A DNA stretch of 48,885 nucleotides. Source: Chitinispirillaceae bacterium (GTDB lineage: Bacteria; Fibrobacterota; Chitinivibrionia; Chitinivibrionales; Chitinispirillaceae). Where the stretch lies: assembly GCA_016932075.1 (NCBI GenBank), contig JAFGDP010000032.1, forward strand, positions 1 through 48,885, read 5' to 3'. Made by a program: the position numbers and the translations under genes. The notes under the pieces are model-generated. The model ran no database searches. It was not told the DNA's origin and was given only the letters and a program-made list of their open reading frames with translations. Positions 16,948-26,115 of this stretch are shown here, one piece after another (position 1 is the first letter of the stretch; each line of letters opens with the position of its first letter).

Positions 16948-18696
16948 TCAATACACGCAAAACCGCTGCACCACCGACGCGCTGCCGGCGGACAGCCGGT
17001 AAAAATAGGCGCCGGGAGCGAGTTTGGATGCGTCCAGGGCCAGCGTATGATTGCCGGAGCGCGCATACCGCTTGGCGACGGACGCGACATGCTTTCCGGC
17101 CATTGAAAAGACGGCGCATTGCACTGCCGCGGCCCCGGGCACGGTAAAGGCGATATCGACCCGTCCGGCGTCCTGATGCAGCGTGGTCTCCCGCACCTGA
17201 AAACCGCCCTGCGCAGCACCGTTTTGACCGCCGGCGACCGGCACCTGCTCGGTCATGATTGCCATCCACGCGCTGAGGCTGCTGTTGTCCATTCTCATCC
17301 ATATCGGATAGACGTTCCCGCCATAAGCCGCGATGCCGGTGTAATCGCCGAAAAACACCGAGCTTACGGGCGTGAAGGCCGACTGGCTGACGATGACGTT
17401 GTCAAACGTTTCGCCGCCGTCCCGTGAACGCGCGACGCAGACTTCGGTCGCATCGCCGCTCGTGTTCCGGCGGTCGTAAAAAACGATGTAGATAGAGGCG
17501 GTGACCGGATCAACGCACATCCAGCAGAAAAACTGGTGACGGTTTGAGTTGTCGCTGTTGACCTTTTTCGGGCTCGACCAGGTCTCGCCGCCATCGGTTG
17601 ACTTTATAAAAAACACGTCGGTGTTGTTCGCGCCGTTGCGCTGGTCGGACCAGTTCACATAGATGTTGCCCCGGTGTTCGGTCGCGCTGATATCGGCGCA
17701 GATGATCGGCATTCCATTGCACCGCTGAATGCCCGAAACCGGATAGTTCCAGCCGCCGGGCTGGTCAGCGATGATTTTGTCCCTGCCGAAGGTCTCGCCG
17801 CCGTCAAGCGATTTGTCGAAATAGAGCTTCTCGAACCCGGCCCAGCACTCATACACTTCGCCGTCCGGCCCGACGGCCGGGACCGCGCCCTCGAGCGCGT
17901 CGTCGTTGTCAAGGCAGCCGCCAAGCGTATCGCTGATAACGACCGGTTCGCTCCAGGTGCTTCCCTTGTCCCTGGAGCAGGAGAAACGTATCCGTGTTTT
18001 GTGCGCGGGATCGTTGCTGTCATATTTATCGAACTCGGTCCAGCTCACGTACACGCTGTTTTTGTACGGAGAATCGGACAGGTCCACGGCAAGCCACTCC
18101 TTGTCCTGATTGCGCGCCTGGGAACCGGTAAGCATGCGGTAGCCGATGCCGGACTCATGGCTCCAGGTCGCACCGCCGTCTGTTGATTTGTGGACGACGA
18201 TGCGGTCGGGCCAGTACGACGCCGGCTCGGAAATGTGCCCGTAATACACGACGCCGGTCGCGTCGAACACCACGCACGGGTCCCCGCACATGTTATACTG
18301 GGACGTGACGGCCTTTCCGGTCCAGGTCCTGCCCCGGTCAAACGAATAGTAATAGTAGCGCTTGTTCGATCCGGCCACAAGGTTGTTCGGGTTTGCCGGA
18401 TTTATGGCAATGCACATCTCCTGCGGCCTGAAGTTCTGCGTTGCGTTGTCCACCCGGATGTTTGGGTAGGAGCCATAGACCGCGGCGGACGGGCCGCGCT
18501 CACTTTCCGTACCCTGCTCCTGGTGGGGCAGCGGCTCCCGCACCCGCCGTTTGTTTGATCCGGCCACGGCGCTGTCAGCCTTTGAAAATACGGGTTTTTG
18601 GGCATGCGTCGCGCCCGGCTCGTTTGCATCCGGGGAAAAGAGCATGCCTGCGGCAAGCAGCAGTGCCATTAATGGTAAATAACGTTTTCTGCGCAT
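16948..18696 (-). CDS. Secreted BNR-repeat (sialidase-like) beta-propeller protein with sorting tail
   Basis: 582 residues from ATG 18696, chosen for GGGAG 8 bases upstream and an N-terminal signal peptide (MRRKRYLPLMALLLAAGMLF). At least six Asp-boxes (S-x-D-x-G-x-T-W/F) are spaced along the protein: SFDRGRTW, STDGGATW, SRDKGSTW, SLDGGETF, STDGGETW and SRDGGETF. These indicate a six-bladed propeller of the sialidase/BNR type. A FRIP-type arginine motif and the usual Tyr/Glu pair cannot be assigned, so sialidase activity is not shown; binding or hydrolysis of another glycan is as likely. Residues about 510-582 are a T9SS-like tail (VFSMAGKHVASV ... LAPGAYFYRLSAG ... QRFCVY). Confidence 0.88.
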   Translation of the reverse strand: MRRKRYLPLMALLLAAGMLFSPDANEPGATHAQKPVFSKADSAVAGSNKRRVREPLPHQEQGTESERGPSAAVYGSYPNIRVDNATQNFRPQEMCIAINPANPNNLVAGSNKRYYYYSFDRGRTWTGKAVTSQYNMCGDPCVVFDATGVVYYGHISEPASYWPDRIVVHKSTDGGATWSHESGIGYRMLTGSQARNQDKEWLAVDLSDSPYKNSVYVSWTEFDKYDSNDPAHKTRIRFSCSRDKGSTWSEPVVISDTLGGCLDNDDALEGAVPAVGPDGEVYECWAGFEKLYFDKSLDGGETFGRDKIIADQPGGWNYPVSGIQRCNGMPIICADISATEHRGNIYVNWSDQRNGANNTDVFFIKSTDGGETWSSPKKVNSDNSNRHQFFCWMCVDPVTASIYIVFYDRRNTSGDATEVCVARSRDGGETFDNVIVSQSAFTPVSSVFFGDYTGIAAYGGNVYPIWMRMDNSSLSAWMAIMTEQVPVAGGQNGAAQGGFQVRETTLHQDAGRVDIAFTVPGAAAVQCAVFSMAGKHVASVAKRYARSGNHTLALDASKLAPGAYFYRLSAGSASVVQRFCVY

Positions 18697-18865
18697 TGTA
18701 ACGGCTCCCTTGTCTGGAAAAGAGTGTGTGACGATGTGCCCCGCAGCCATCACGCCCTTCCGCCCTGCTGCCGGCCCTGGTTCGGGCGCGCATACGATGG
18801 AGAAACGACAGGCGATCGGCTGCCGCGGGTATGACTCGATGCAATATAAATTATGCTATTTGTTA

Positions 18866-19040
18866 GTAAACGACCACCGCCATTGGCGGTGGCTTTGCTT
18901 GACGGCCACCTTGCTCCGCCGTAGCGCTTCGCGAAGGCGAGCAGGCCGAAAAGCAAAGAAAGGCACGATAGTGCCTTACGGTAACAATGTGCTCCACGCG
19001 CGGAGCGCGTGTTTTCTATTCAAGAGATGCAGTATGCATA
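18866..19040. repeat. Palindrome-rich intergenic element
   Basis: This gap between the BNR gene and the TPR gene contains several hairpins in a row: CCACCGCC/GGCGGTGG (18874-18892, loop ATT), GCTTTGCTT with a distant AAAGCAAAG, GCTTCGCGAAGGC, GGCAC-GATA-GTGCC and CGCGCGGAGCGCG. No transposase or long ORF accompanies them. The layout recalls ends of IS200/IS605-type elements or a non-autonomous palindromic repeat, but I cannot show this from one copy. Confidence 0.4.
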
Positions 19041-19203
19041 TCTTTAACGCATGAAGAAGCAGCACGTAATGAAAAAGAGTATTTGGCCGGAGAAGGTGCA
19101 CCGTCTTCGAAGAACCAATCCCCGCAATCCCCTCATTTCGCCCTTGTCATTTCCCCTGCCAGGAGAAACCCGTCCCGGGGCGTTGCCGCTTGCCGGTCTG
19201 CTG

Positions 19204-21486
19204 TTAGGGGTAACTGCCGGGCTCCCCTCTTTCATAAAACCGCAGACGGGCCCGTACCTGGTCGGCCACCATTTCCTGGCCTGTGGAGCGGGCCAATGCG
19301 AGCGCCTTGTGCGCGGCGGACAGCGCATCGTTGAACCTGCCCTCTTCGGCATAGGCCGCGGCAAGGGTCTGTTTGATCCTCGCGTCTCCCCCTTGGGTGA
19401 GCGAGTCAGCGCGCTCCGCCAATGCGACCGCCCTGGTTCCGTTACGAAGAGACGCCACGGGACAGGTGGCAAAAATCAGCGCCAGGTTGTTGAGTGCTCC
19501 CACAAAGCGCGGGTCGCACTCCAGCGATTTTTCGTAACTGCCAATTGCCCCGGCAATCTGCCCCGTGTGCAACAATGCGCCGGCCAGGCAATAATGCGCG
19601 GCCGCACTGCCGGGATTGATCTCCACCGCCTTCATTGAAAGGGTCATGGCCTCATCGGGCCGCCCGATTTCCAGAAACACCGAGGCAAGGACGTTCATTG
19701 CATCCGTGTACCCGGGAGTGATGCGGAGTGCAGTGCGAAAATGAGCAATGGCCTGATGGACGTCGCCTGTTTGCAGCAAGGCATTGCCGAGATTGTAGCG
19801 GGTAACCGCGTTTTCCGGATCGAGCTCCAGCGCATGGCGGTAATGGGACACCGCCTCGCCAGTTTGTCCGGTATGCAGCAGCGCGTTGCCGAGGTTATTG
19901 AGGGCCTGAAGATAGTCGGGTTCGATTTTCAATGCTGTGCGGTAACAACCAATCGCCTCATCGATCCGTCCGTTTTTCGAGTGAACGTTTCCAAGATTGC
20001 AGTACGATACCGGATTGTCCGGATTGAGTTCGATTGCTTTCTGGAACTGCGCGACCGCTTCGTCGTTTGTCCAGCCTCTTTCCTGCTGGAGCGCCTGGCC
20101 GAGGTTATTGCGGAACCCGGCATCATCCGGCTTCAGTTCAAGCGCTTTTTTGAAATTTTCAATCGCCTCGCCGAGCCTGCCGCGCTCCTGCAACCAGGTG
20201 CCGAGATTGCTGTAGGCCATCCAGCAACCGGGATTCCTGGCAATGGTGGTTCGAAACAGCTCTTCGCTATTCCGGTACATGCTGCTCTGTCTCCAGGTGA
20301 GTACTGCCAGCCCAAGCAGCAAGATTCCGGCAATCGCCGGACGAAGAAACCTGGTTTTTGCATGCACCATTCCCGGCATTGAGGCAATGCCACTCGCCGC
20401 CAGCGCAATCGGGCCCATGGCTGCCAAATAGAGAAAGTGGTCGGCCACGAATGAATAGCGGAACGGATATACGTTGAAAAATCCCAACGCCGGGAAAAGT
20501 GCTGCGATAAAGAAAAGAAACGCGGCGAACGGCGCCCTGGATGAACGCCGCACCGCCCAGAGCACGCCGGCCAATACAAGCACGGCAAACGGAAAGAGGT
20601 ACTGCCACCATACCGCCTGGCTCACGTGCCAGCGAGGATAGACGAAGGTCAACTGTATAGGAACCAGCAACTTGCTCATGTAAAACCAGACCGCCCTGCC
20701 CGCGATCAGACAGCGTTCGATAACGGTAACATCGAACTCGCTCCCTTTGGCGCCGATGTACCGGCGCTCTATCCATGCGGTGAACAATCCTGAAGCCATG
20801 CCGATCAGAAAGAACGGCACGAGCGGGATGACGTCCCTTTTCCATGAGAGCCGCCCTCGTTTCCACCAAAGGACCGCGAGCAGGCATACCGGCAGGATCG
20901 CGATGACGGACTTTGCCATCAAGCCAACGGTAAAAAGGAACAGCGAAATCGCGTAGTGGCCTTTTTTCCTCCGCCCGTTGAAAGAGAGGTACCACATTCC
21001 GGCGCCAAGGAACAAACAGCCGGACAGCGTGTTTTTTAATTCACTGATCCAGGCGACCGATTCGACCTGCACCGGATGCAGGGCAAAGAGCAATGCGGCA
21101 AGCAAAGCCCCCTGCACATTGAGCCGTTGCAGGGCCTTGAAAAAAAGAAACGCGCAAAGGACATGCAGCAGGATAGTACACAGATGGTACCCGGTCTTTG
21201 CATCGCCCCAGAGGCGCTGTTGCAGCCAAAAGAGACTGTGCGTGAGGGGATAGTATTGCTGCGTGGCGCCGGGTTGCAGCCAGATGCGCGCAAGGCCGTG
21301 CAGTGAACGGAGTTCAGGCGCGGTCATGTGTGCCTGGTCGTCCCATAGCGGCTCTCCGTTCCAGACCGGCTGATAGGAAAGGAGCGTGACCACAAGGAGC
21401 ACCATGCCGGAGAGCGCCTCTTGTTTCCAGAAGCGCCGCGGCCTGCCGTGGACTGCGTCAGGTTCGTCCTTTTGTGCAATTGACAA
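19204..21486 (-). CDS. TMTC-like membrane protein: GT-C glycosyltransferase-type N-terminus plus TPR repeats
   Basis: 760 residues from a TTG at 21486, supported by GGGAGG 9 bases upstream; the first ATG is 27 codons further in and would cut the first membrane helix. Residues about 22-410 hold roughly ten membrane segments. The first luminal loop carries the acidic motif EPLWDD (D49, D50), and later come LHPVQVESVAWISELKNTLSG and FPARRYSFVADHFLYL-like blocks, all as in TMTC/O-mannosyl-transferase-like proteins. Residues about 415-690 are TPR units with the pattern A-x-x-NLG-x-x-L, for example KPDDAGFRNNLGQAL and DPENAVTRYNLGNAL. The protein probably transfers a lipid-linked sugar to proteins outside the membrane, the TPRs binding substrate. 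This is inference; the gene has no glycosylation neighbours. Confidence 0.87.
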   Translation of the reverse strand: MSIAQKDEPDAVHGRPRRFWKQEALSGMVLLVVTLLSYQPVWNGEPLWDDQAHMTAPELRSLHGLARIWLQPGATQQYYPLTHSLFWLQQRLWGDAKTGYHLCTILLHVLCAFLFFKALQRLNVQGALLAALLFALHPVQVESVAWISELKNTLSGCLFLGAGMWYLSFNGRRKKGHYAISLFLFTVGLMAKSVIAILPVCLLAVLWWKRGRLSWKRDVIPLVPFFLIGMASGLFTAWIERRYIGAKGSEFDVTVIERCLIAGRAVWFYMSKLLVPIQLTFVYPRWHVSQAVWWQYLFPFAVLVLAGVLWAVRRSSRAPFAAFLFFIAALFPALGFFNVYPFRYSFVADHFLYLAAMGPIALAASGIASMPGMVHAKTRFLRPAIAGILLLGLAVLTWRQSSMYRNSEELFRTTIARNPGCWMAYSNLGTWLQERGRLGEAIENFKKALELKPDDAGFRNNLGQALQQERGWTNDEAVAQFQKAIELNPDNPVSYCNLGNVHSKNGRIDEAIGCYRTALKIEPDYLQALNNLGNALLHTGQTGEAVSHYRHALELDPENAVTRYNLGNALLQTGDVHQAIAHFRTALRITPGYTDAMNVLASVFLEIGRPDEAMTLSMKAVEINPGSAAAHYCLAGALLHTGQIAGAIGSYEKSLECDPRFVGALNNLALIFATCPVASLRNGTRAVALAERADSLTQGGDARIKQTLAAAYAEEGRFNDALSAAHKALALARSTGQEMVADQVRARLRFYERGEPGSYP

Positions 21487-21837
21487 CTTCCGGATCCTCC
21501 CGTCCCGGTAAAAATACTATAAAAATACACGGCGGGGACCCTTGCGCTTTACGCGCGCCTCAAAAGAGAAGCACCAGCAGCGGGAAAATTGTTGAGCCGG
21601 TGGGCGCCGTCACGGCTCGCCGCATCGTATGATATCCGGTCGTTCTCCCGTACAAGGCCGTTCTGCCAATCCTCCTTCTTAACCGCTTCCCCGTCCTCTA
21701 TCATCCGATCGCGCCAATCCTGTAGCCGGGTGAAGCGCGAAACATATTTTTCTGCATAATCGTAATAGGGCCTCCCGGGGACTTTTCAAATAATTCCTTC
21801 TATGGGTGTAATGAAGGGCTGTCGAACAGTAAACCGC
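21487..21837. other. Intergenic region between divergent genes
   Basis: About 350 bases lie between the divergent TPR and DUF2400 genes. No clear gene, hairpin terminator or consensus promoter is seen. It must hold promoters for both directions. Confidence 0.3.
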
Positions 21838-22638
21838 ATGAACCGCTCCGAGCTGAAAACCTTTCTTGAAGAGCAGTACCTTGCCTTTCACCGACCCAAA
21901 TACCTTTGCCTAGATCCGCTTGTCTGCTTACAGGGATATACGAGCAAACCAGATCTTGAGATTGCAGCACTGACTGCGGCAATGCTGGCCTATGGCAGGG
22001 CTGAAACGATCATCGATAATGTCTCTGATCTGCTGGCGCGCATGACGTCGAGTCCTGCGTATTTTGCGCAACAGGTGTCCCTTGAGGAAAAAAAAACGTT
22101 GTTTTCAGGATTCAGGCACCGGTTCAACACCGGCACGGAGATCGCGGCCGTGCTTCATGCCGCGGGAGGCGTCCAGAAGAGATACGGATCGCTTGAAGCG
22201 CTTTTTATGAAAGGCATGAATCCGGACCATGACACCATAGCAGAGGCGCTCGACCGTTTTACCGCACGGCTGAAAACCTCCGCCACAACGTGCGCGCCCG
22301 GGCGTGAGGCGGAGATCGGATTTCTGCTCTCCTCACCGCGCTCTGGAAGCGCCTGCAAGCGGATGAACATGTTTCTGCGCTGGATGGTCAGGCCAAACGA
22401 CGGCATCGACCTGGGCGTATGGAAACGGATCCGCCCGTCAAAACTGATCCTGCCGCTTGATACCCATGTCGCGAGAATGGCGCTTGCGCTCGGACTGACG
22501 CGGCGTCAAACGGCAACCTGGGCAATGGCTGAAGAAATCACGGGTGTTTTGCGGCGGATCAATCCGTTTGATCCGGTCAAATACGACTTTTCCCTGTGCA
22601 GAAGCGGGATGGTCGGGTATCGCAGGAGAGCGGCATGA
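21838..22638 (+). CDS. TIGR02757/DUF2400 family protein
   Basis: 266 residues from ATG 21838. In-frame starts at 21802 and 21811 exist, but the family usually opens with a helix like SELKTFLEEQYLAFHRPKYL, which starts here. The conserved features include DPLVCLQGY, EIAALTAAMLAYGRAETI, the basic block SACKRMNMFLRWMVR and the DTHVARMALALGLTRR stretch. The last two resemble the helix-hairpin-helix and catalytic regions of endonuclease III-like DNA glycosylases, to which the family is distantly similar. Function is unknown. The stop overlaps the start of ptsI (ATGA), so the two are translationally coupled. Confidence 0.85.
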   Translation: MNRSELKTFLEEQYLAFHRPKYLCLDPLVCLQGYTSKPDLEIAALTAAMLAYGRAETIIDNVSDLLARMTSSPAYFAQQVSLEEKKTLFSGFRHRFNTGTEIAAVLHAAGGVQKRYGSLEALFMKGMNPDHDTIAEALDRFTARLKTSATTCAPGREAEIGFLLSSPRSGSACKRMNMFLRWMVRPNDGIDLGVWKRIRPSKLILPLDTHVARMALALGLTRRQTATWAMAEEITGVLRRINPFDPVKYDFSLCRSGMVGYRRRAA

Positions 22639-24299
22639 GCGAATCATATGCGGCGATGCAGGAATTCAAGGGGATCACCATCAATCCGGGACGCGTCGTC
22701 GCCCAAATCTGTCTTTTTTCGGCAAGCCGCCACAAACTGGTGCCCGAATACCTGCTGGAGAGCGACGACGAGGTCGCGCGCGATCTCCAGCGGTTCGCCA
22801 TTGCCAGGCAGGAGTGTTCCGACGAACTCATGCGCATCGGCAGGGAGGTCGAGGCGTCGATCGGCAAGGCGGAGGCGGAGATCTTCACGACCCAGCGCCA
22901 TATCATGAACGATCCCAAGGTGGTCGACGGCGTGAAGGAGCTGGTGACCTCAGGGCGCAAAAACGTGGAACGGGCCATCGCGGAGGTGCTCGGCGCATTC
23001 GAAGCGATGATGGCGACGCTTGACAACCAGTATCTTCGCGAGCGTTTGGGCGACATCAGCGAGGTGCGGCTGCGGCTGCTGAACAAGCTCAGTAACGAGA
23101 CCGCCGGTTTCATCTGTGAAGGGCAGCGCGACTGCCGCAGGGGCGCGCAACGCATCATCGTGGCCGAGGAACTCACGCCCAGCATGATTGTAAACATGGA
23201 CATGGAAAAAGTGCAGGGGTTCGTTACGGAGCACGGCGGCATGACCTCCCACGCCGCCATCCTGGCACGGTCGCTCGGCGTCCCGGCGGTATCGGGCATT
23301 GAAAACATCATGCAGAAGGTCACCTGCGGGGACACGCTCCTGGTCAACGGCGACACGGGCCAGGTGTTTCTCCATCCCGACCGGAACACGATACAATCGC
23401 TCATCCAGAGCCCGCCCTCCGACCAGGTCATGGCCGATATAGCCGTGACGCCCGAGGGCATGGAGGTTGCGGCAAACGCGAGCACGCTCGAAGACGTGCG
23501 GCAGGCGGTCGCCGTGCATGCCGACGGTATCGGCCTGTTCCGTACCGAGATCCTGTTTGTAGGCGCAGAACGGCTGATGACCGAAGAGGAGCAGTACGCT
23601 TTTTACCTGAACGTTCAAGAGCTGATGGGCGACAAATCCGTCACCTTCAGGCTGCTCGATATCGGCGGCGACAAGCCGCTGCCGTTTCTGCGGCTTAAGA
23701 AAGAGGCCAATCCATTCCTCGGATGGCGCGGGGCGCGGTTCCTTTTGGGCAATCCGGATATTTTTTCCACGCAGATGCGCGCGCTGGGCAGGCTTTCCAA
23801 AAGGGGGCCGGTGCGCATTCTGTTCCCCATGATCATTGACGCGGCCCAGGTACGGTCCCTCATCGAGATGGCGCGGTCCGCGCTTTCGGGCGTGGAGCAT
23901 GACAGCGGCCGCATTGCTTACGGCGCCATGTTCGAAGTGCCAAGCGCGATCATGCAGGCGCTTGAAATCATGCGGGAGGTTGCCTTTGCGAGCATCGGAT
24001 CAAACGACCTGATCCAGTACACCTTTGCCCTTGACCGTGACAACGAAATGGTCGCGGCCGACTACAACCCCGACCATCCGGCGCTATGGCGCTTTTTTAC
24101 CGAGCTGAGCACGATCGCGCGCGATTGTGGCAAGCCGCTGTCGATCTGCGGGGAGATGGCGGGCAGGGAGGGAATGGCGTCGCGGCTGCTCGAAACCGGC
24201 ATCATGTCGCTCTCGGTTTCTCCCCGCCTGGTGCCGCGGGTGCGCGGGGAAATGGTGCGATACGCCCGGCTTCTCGACACCACCTCCCTGGTTTTTTAA
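22635..24299 (+). CDS. ptsI: Phosphoenolpyruvate-protein phosphotransferase (PTS enzyme I)
   Basis: 554 residues from ATG 22635, which overlaps the previous stop (ATGA) and has AGGAG 6 bases upstream. Enzyme I transfers phosphate from PEP to HPr in the sugar phosphotransferase system. The swivelling domain has the active-site motif GGMTSHAAILARSLGVPAV with His206. The PEP-binding TIM barrel has GIGLFRTEILFVG, LDIGGDKPLPF, GWRGARFLL, IGSNDLIQYTFALDRDNE and the catalytic Cys region LSICGEMAG. The length matches standard enzyme I (about 570), without the GAF domain of nitrogen-type enzyme I. No HPr or EII gene lies in the window. The sigma-54 activator gene starts 17 bases downstream, pointing to a regulatory link. 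Confidence 0.96.
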   Translation: MSESYAAMQEFKGITINPGRVVAQICLFSASRHKLVPEYLLESDDEVARDLQRFAIARQECSDELMRIGREVEASIGKAEAEIFTTQRHIMNDPKVVDGVKELVTSGRKNVERAIAEVLGAFEAMMATLDNQYLRERLGDISEVRLRLLNKLSNETAGFICEGQRDCRRGAQRIIVAEELTPSMIVNMDMEKVQGFVTEHGGMTSHAAILARSLGVPAVSGIENIMQKVTCGDTLLVNGDTGQVFLHPDRNTIQSLIQSPPSDQVMADIAVTPEGMEVAANASTLEDVRQAVAVHADGIGLFRTEILFVGAERLMTEEEQYAFYLNVQELMGDKSVTFRLLDIGGDKPLPFLRLKKEANPFLGWRGARFLLGNPDIFSTQMRALGRLSKRGPVRILFPMIIDAAQVRSLIEMARSALSGVEHDSGRIAYGAMFEVPSAIMQALEIMREVAFASIGSNDLIQYTFALDRDNEMVAADYNPDHPALWRFFTELSTIARDCGKPLSICGEMAGREGMASRLLETGIMSLSVSPRLVPRVRGEMVRYARLLDTTSLVF

Positions 24300-24316
24300 A
24301 AACGGAAGGATTCTTC

Positions 24317-26074
24317 ATGGCTGGACTCAGCGTACTGTTCCTTGACCGTCACCACACTTCCTCACGCCTTGCGGCCGCCTATTTTAAGAAGCGGGCGCCG
24401 CAGGGGTGCGCCGTGTCAAGCGCCGGGTTTGAACCGCAGCAGCTCGACGGGCAGTGGAAAGCGCTTTTCAAGCGGCTCGGCATCGACGAGGGGGACCCGC
24501 GGCCGCGCGGCCTGAGCGAAATCAAGGAACTCCATGCCGACCTTACCATCGGGATCGGCCTGGACGCCGTGGCCACCTGCCCGCTGCCGCCGGGAGGTCT
24601 GGTGCGCGTCAACTGGGATCTCGGCGAGCCTGCTGCAAACGACGAGGCGCACCTGACCGGGCACGCCGCCCGGGTCGAGGCGACCGTCGGACATTTCTTT
24701 TCAGACGGGTATTACGATGCGCTCCTCACCCGCCTGGTCTGTTTTGAAAACATCTACGACAGCCTGAACGAAGGCATTCTGGCCCATGACCTCGACCGCC
24801 GCATTTTCTATTTCAGCAGGGGCGCGGAAAAAATCCTATCGATCGATAAGAATCGAGTGATCGGGATGGACTGTCATGAATTGTTTTCACCGACGATCTG
24901 CGGCGGTAAATGCGCGTTCAACGAACAGAGCACTGCTGCCGACATGCAACCGTCCAGCTATACCGCGATCATTACCTCGGCAACAAACGAGCGCAAGGAG
25001 CTGACCGTCACCAGGCTGCCCATGCGGAACGAGAATGAGCAGCTCGTGGGAACGGTGCTCGCCCTAAGCGACGTCACGCGGCTGCACGAGCTCGAAGATC
25101 AGCTTGCTCAGTCGCATTCGTTTTCCGGCATTATCGGCCAGGAACACGGCATGCGCATGGTGTTCGAACTCATCCGTGACATCGCGATGAGCGATTTTCC
25201 GGTGGTGGTAACCGGCGAAAGCGGGACCGGCAAGGAACTCGTTGCCGCGGCCATCCACGGCGAGAGCAACCGGCGCGACCGCCTTTTTGTTCCTGTCAAT
25301 TGCGCCGCGCTGCCCGAAGGCATTCTTGAAAGCGAACTGTTCGGCCATGTCAAGGGCGCGTTCACCGGCGCCATCCGGGACAAAAAAGGGAGGTTCGAGC
25401 TTGCGGACAAGGGGACGTTGTTCCTCGACGAAATCGCCGAGCTGTCGCCGCGCATGCAGGTCAAGCTGCTTCGCGTGCTCCAGGAGGGCGTTTTCGAGCC
25501 GGTGGGAAGCGAGCAGGCCAGAAAGGTGGATGTCCGCATCATCTGCGCCACCAACCGGGACCTCAAAACGCTCGTCAGCAGGGGCGCCTTCCGCGACGAT
25601 CTGTACTACCGTCTCGCGGTCATGCCGATTCACGTTCCACCATTGCGCGAGCGCCGCAACGACATCCCGCTTCTGGCGCGCCACTTCCTCAGACACAATG
25701 CGGAAAAACTGTCGCGTCATGACATGGAAATTTCAGATGAAACGCTCAGCATGCTCATGAACTACTCCTGGCCCGGCAACGTGCGTCAGCTCCAGAACTC
25801 GATCCAGTTCGCGCTTATCAAATGTCGCGGCACGCAGATCAAACCAGAGCATCTGCCGCCCGAGATCACCAAAACCACTTCTCTCCCCTATTTTGAACGC
25901 CGGACGCCGGGAAAAGCGGGCCGCAAGCCGAAGCTCACCTCGGACGCGGTTGAGCGGGCCATGATAAAGGCGGAATACAATAAAGCAAAAGCGGCACGGC
26001 TGTTAGGGGTCGGCAGAGCGACGCTCTATAATTATCTTGGCGAACACCGGGAGATTACGGCCCCCGAGGAGTAA
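24317..26074 (+). CDS. Sigma-54-dependent activator with degenerate LMW-phosphatase-like N-terminus and PAS domain
   Basis: 585 residues from ATG 24317, with AAGGA 8 bases upstream. Residues 1-110 follow the low-molecular-weight phosphotyrosine phosphatase/ArsC fold (SVLFLDRH ... AAAYFKKR ... VSSAGFEP ... LKRLGID-like ... ADLTIGIG ... ACPLPPG-like ... VNWDLGEP). The catalytic C-x5-R loop reads LDRHHTSS, so Cys is lost. A PAS domain follows (about 150-260: DSLNEGILAHDLDRRIFYFSRGAEKIL), with a Cys pair (PTICGGKC) that might bind a ligand. The AAA+ domain has Walker A GESGTGKE (300-307), the sigma-54 contact loop GAFTGA (347-352), Walker B GTLFLDEIAE and the R-finger region. A Fis-type helix-turn-helix ends the protein (NKAKAARLLGVGRATLYNYL). 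It should drive sigma-54 promoters in response to a signal sensed by the front domains. Confidence 0.93.
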   Translation: MAGLSVLFLDRHHTSSRLAAAYFKKRAPQGCAVSSAGFEPQQLDGQWKALFKRLGIDEGDPRPRGLSEIKELHADLTIGIGLDAVATCPLPPGGLVRVNWDLGEPAANDEAHLTGHAARVEATVGHFFSDGYYDALLTRLVCFENIYDSLNEGILAHDLDRRIFYFSRGAEKILSIDKNRVIGMDCHELFSPTICGGKCAFNEQSTAADMQPSSYTAIITSATNERKELTVTRLPMRNENEQLVGTVLALSDVTRLHELEDQLAQSHSFSGIIGQEHGMRMVFELIRDIAMSDFPVVVTGESGTGKELVAAAIHGESNRRDRLFVPVNCAALPEGILESELFGHVKGAFTGAIRDKKGRFELADKGTLFLDEIAELSPRMQVKLLRVLQEGVFEPVGSEQARKVDVRIICATNRDLKTLVSRGAFRDDLYYRLAVMPIHVPPLRERRNDIPLLARHFLRHNAEKLSRHDMEISDETLSMLMNYSWPGNVRQLQNSIQFALIKCRGTQIKPEHLPPEITKTTSLPYFERRTPGKAGRKPKLTSDAVERAMIKAEYNKAKAARLLGVGRATLYNYLGEHREITAPEE

Positions 26075-26095
26075 ATCCTCGGGCGGCCTTTTACG
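26063..26095 (+). terminator. Intrinsic terminator overlapping the stop codon
   Basis: CCCGAGGA/TCCTCGGG stem (26063-26070 with 26076-26083) whose 5-base loop contains the TAA of the sigma-54 activator gene, followed by CGGCCTTTT. It closes the DUF2400-ptsI-activator operon. Confidence 0.7.
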
Positions 26096-26115
26096 CGCCG
26101 CAAACGAAGCAAACC

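Noticed and set aside
16948..18696. Naming the BNR protein a sialidase (nanH)
   Set aside because: Asp-boxes occur in many propellers, and the catalytic FRIP arginine, Tyr and Glu could not be assigned.
18750..18956. 68-residue minus-strand ORF across the palindrome element
   Set aside because: Its sequence follows the hairpins (GGARWPSSKATANGGG) and has no ribosome-binding site or family match.
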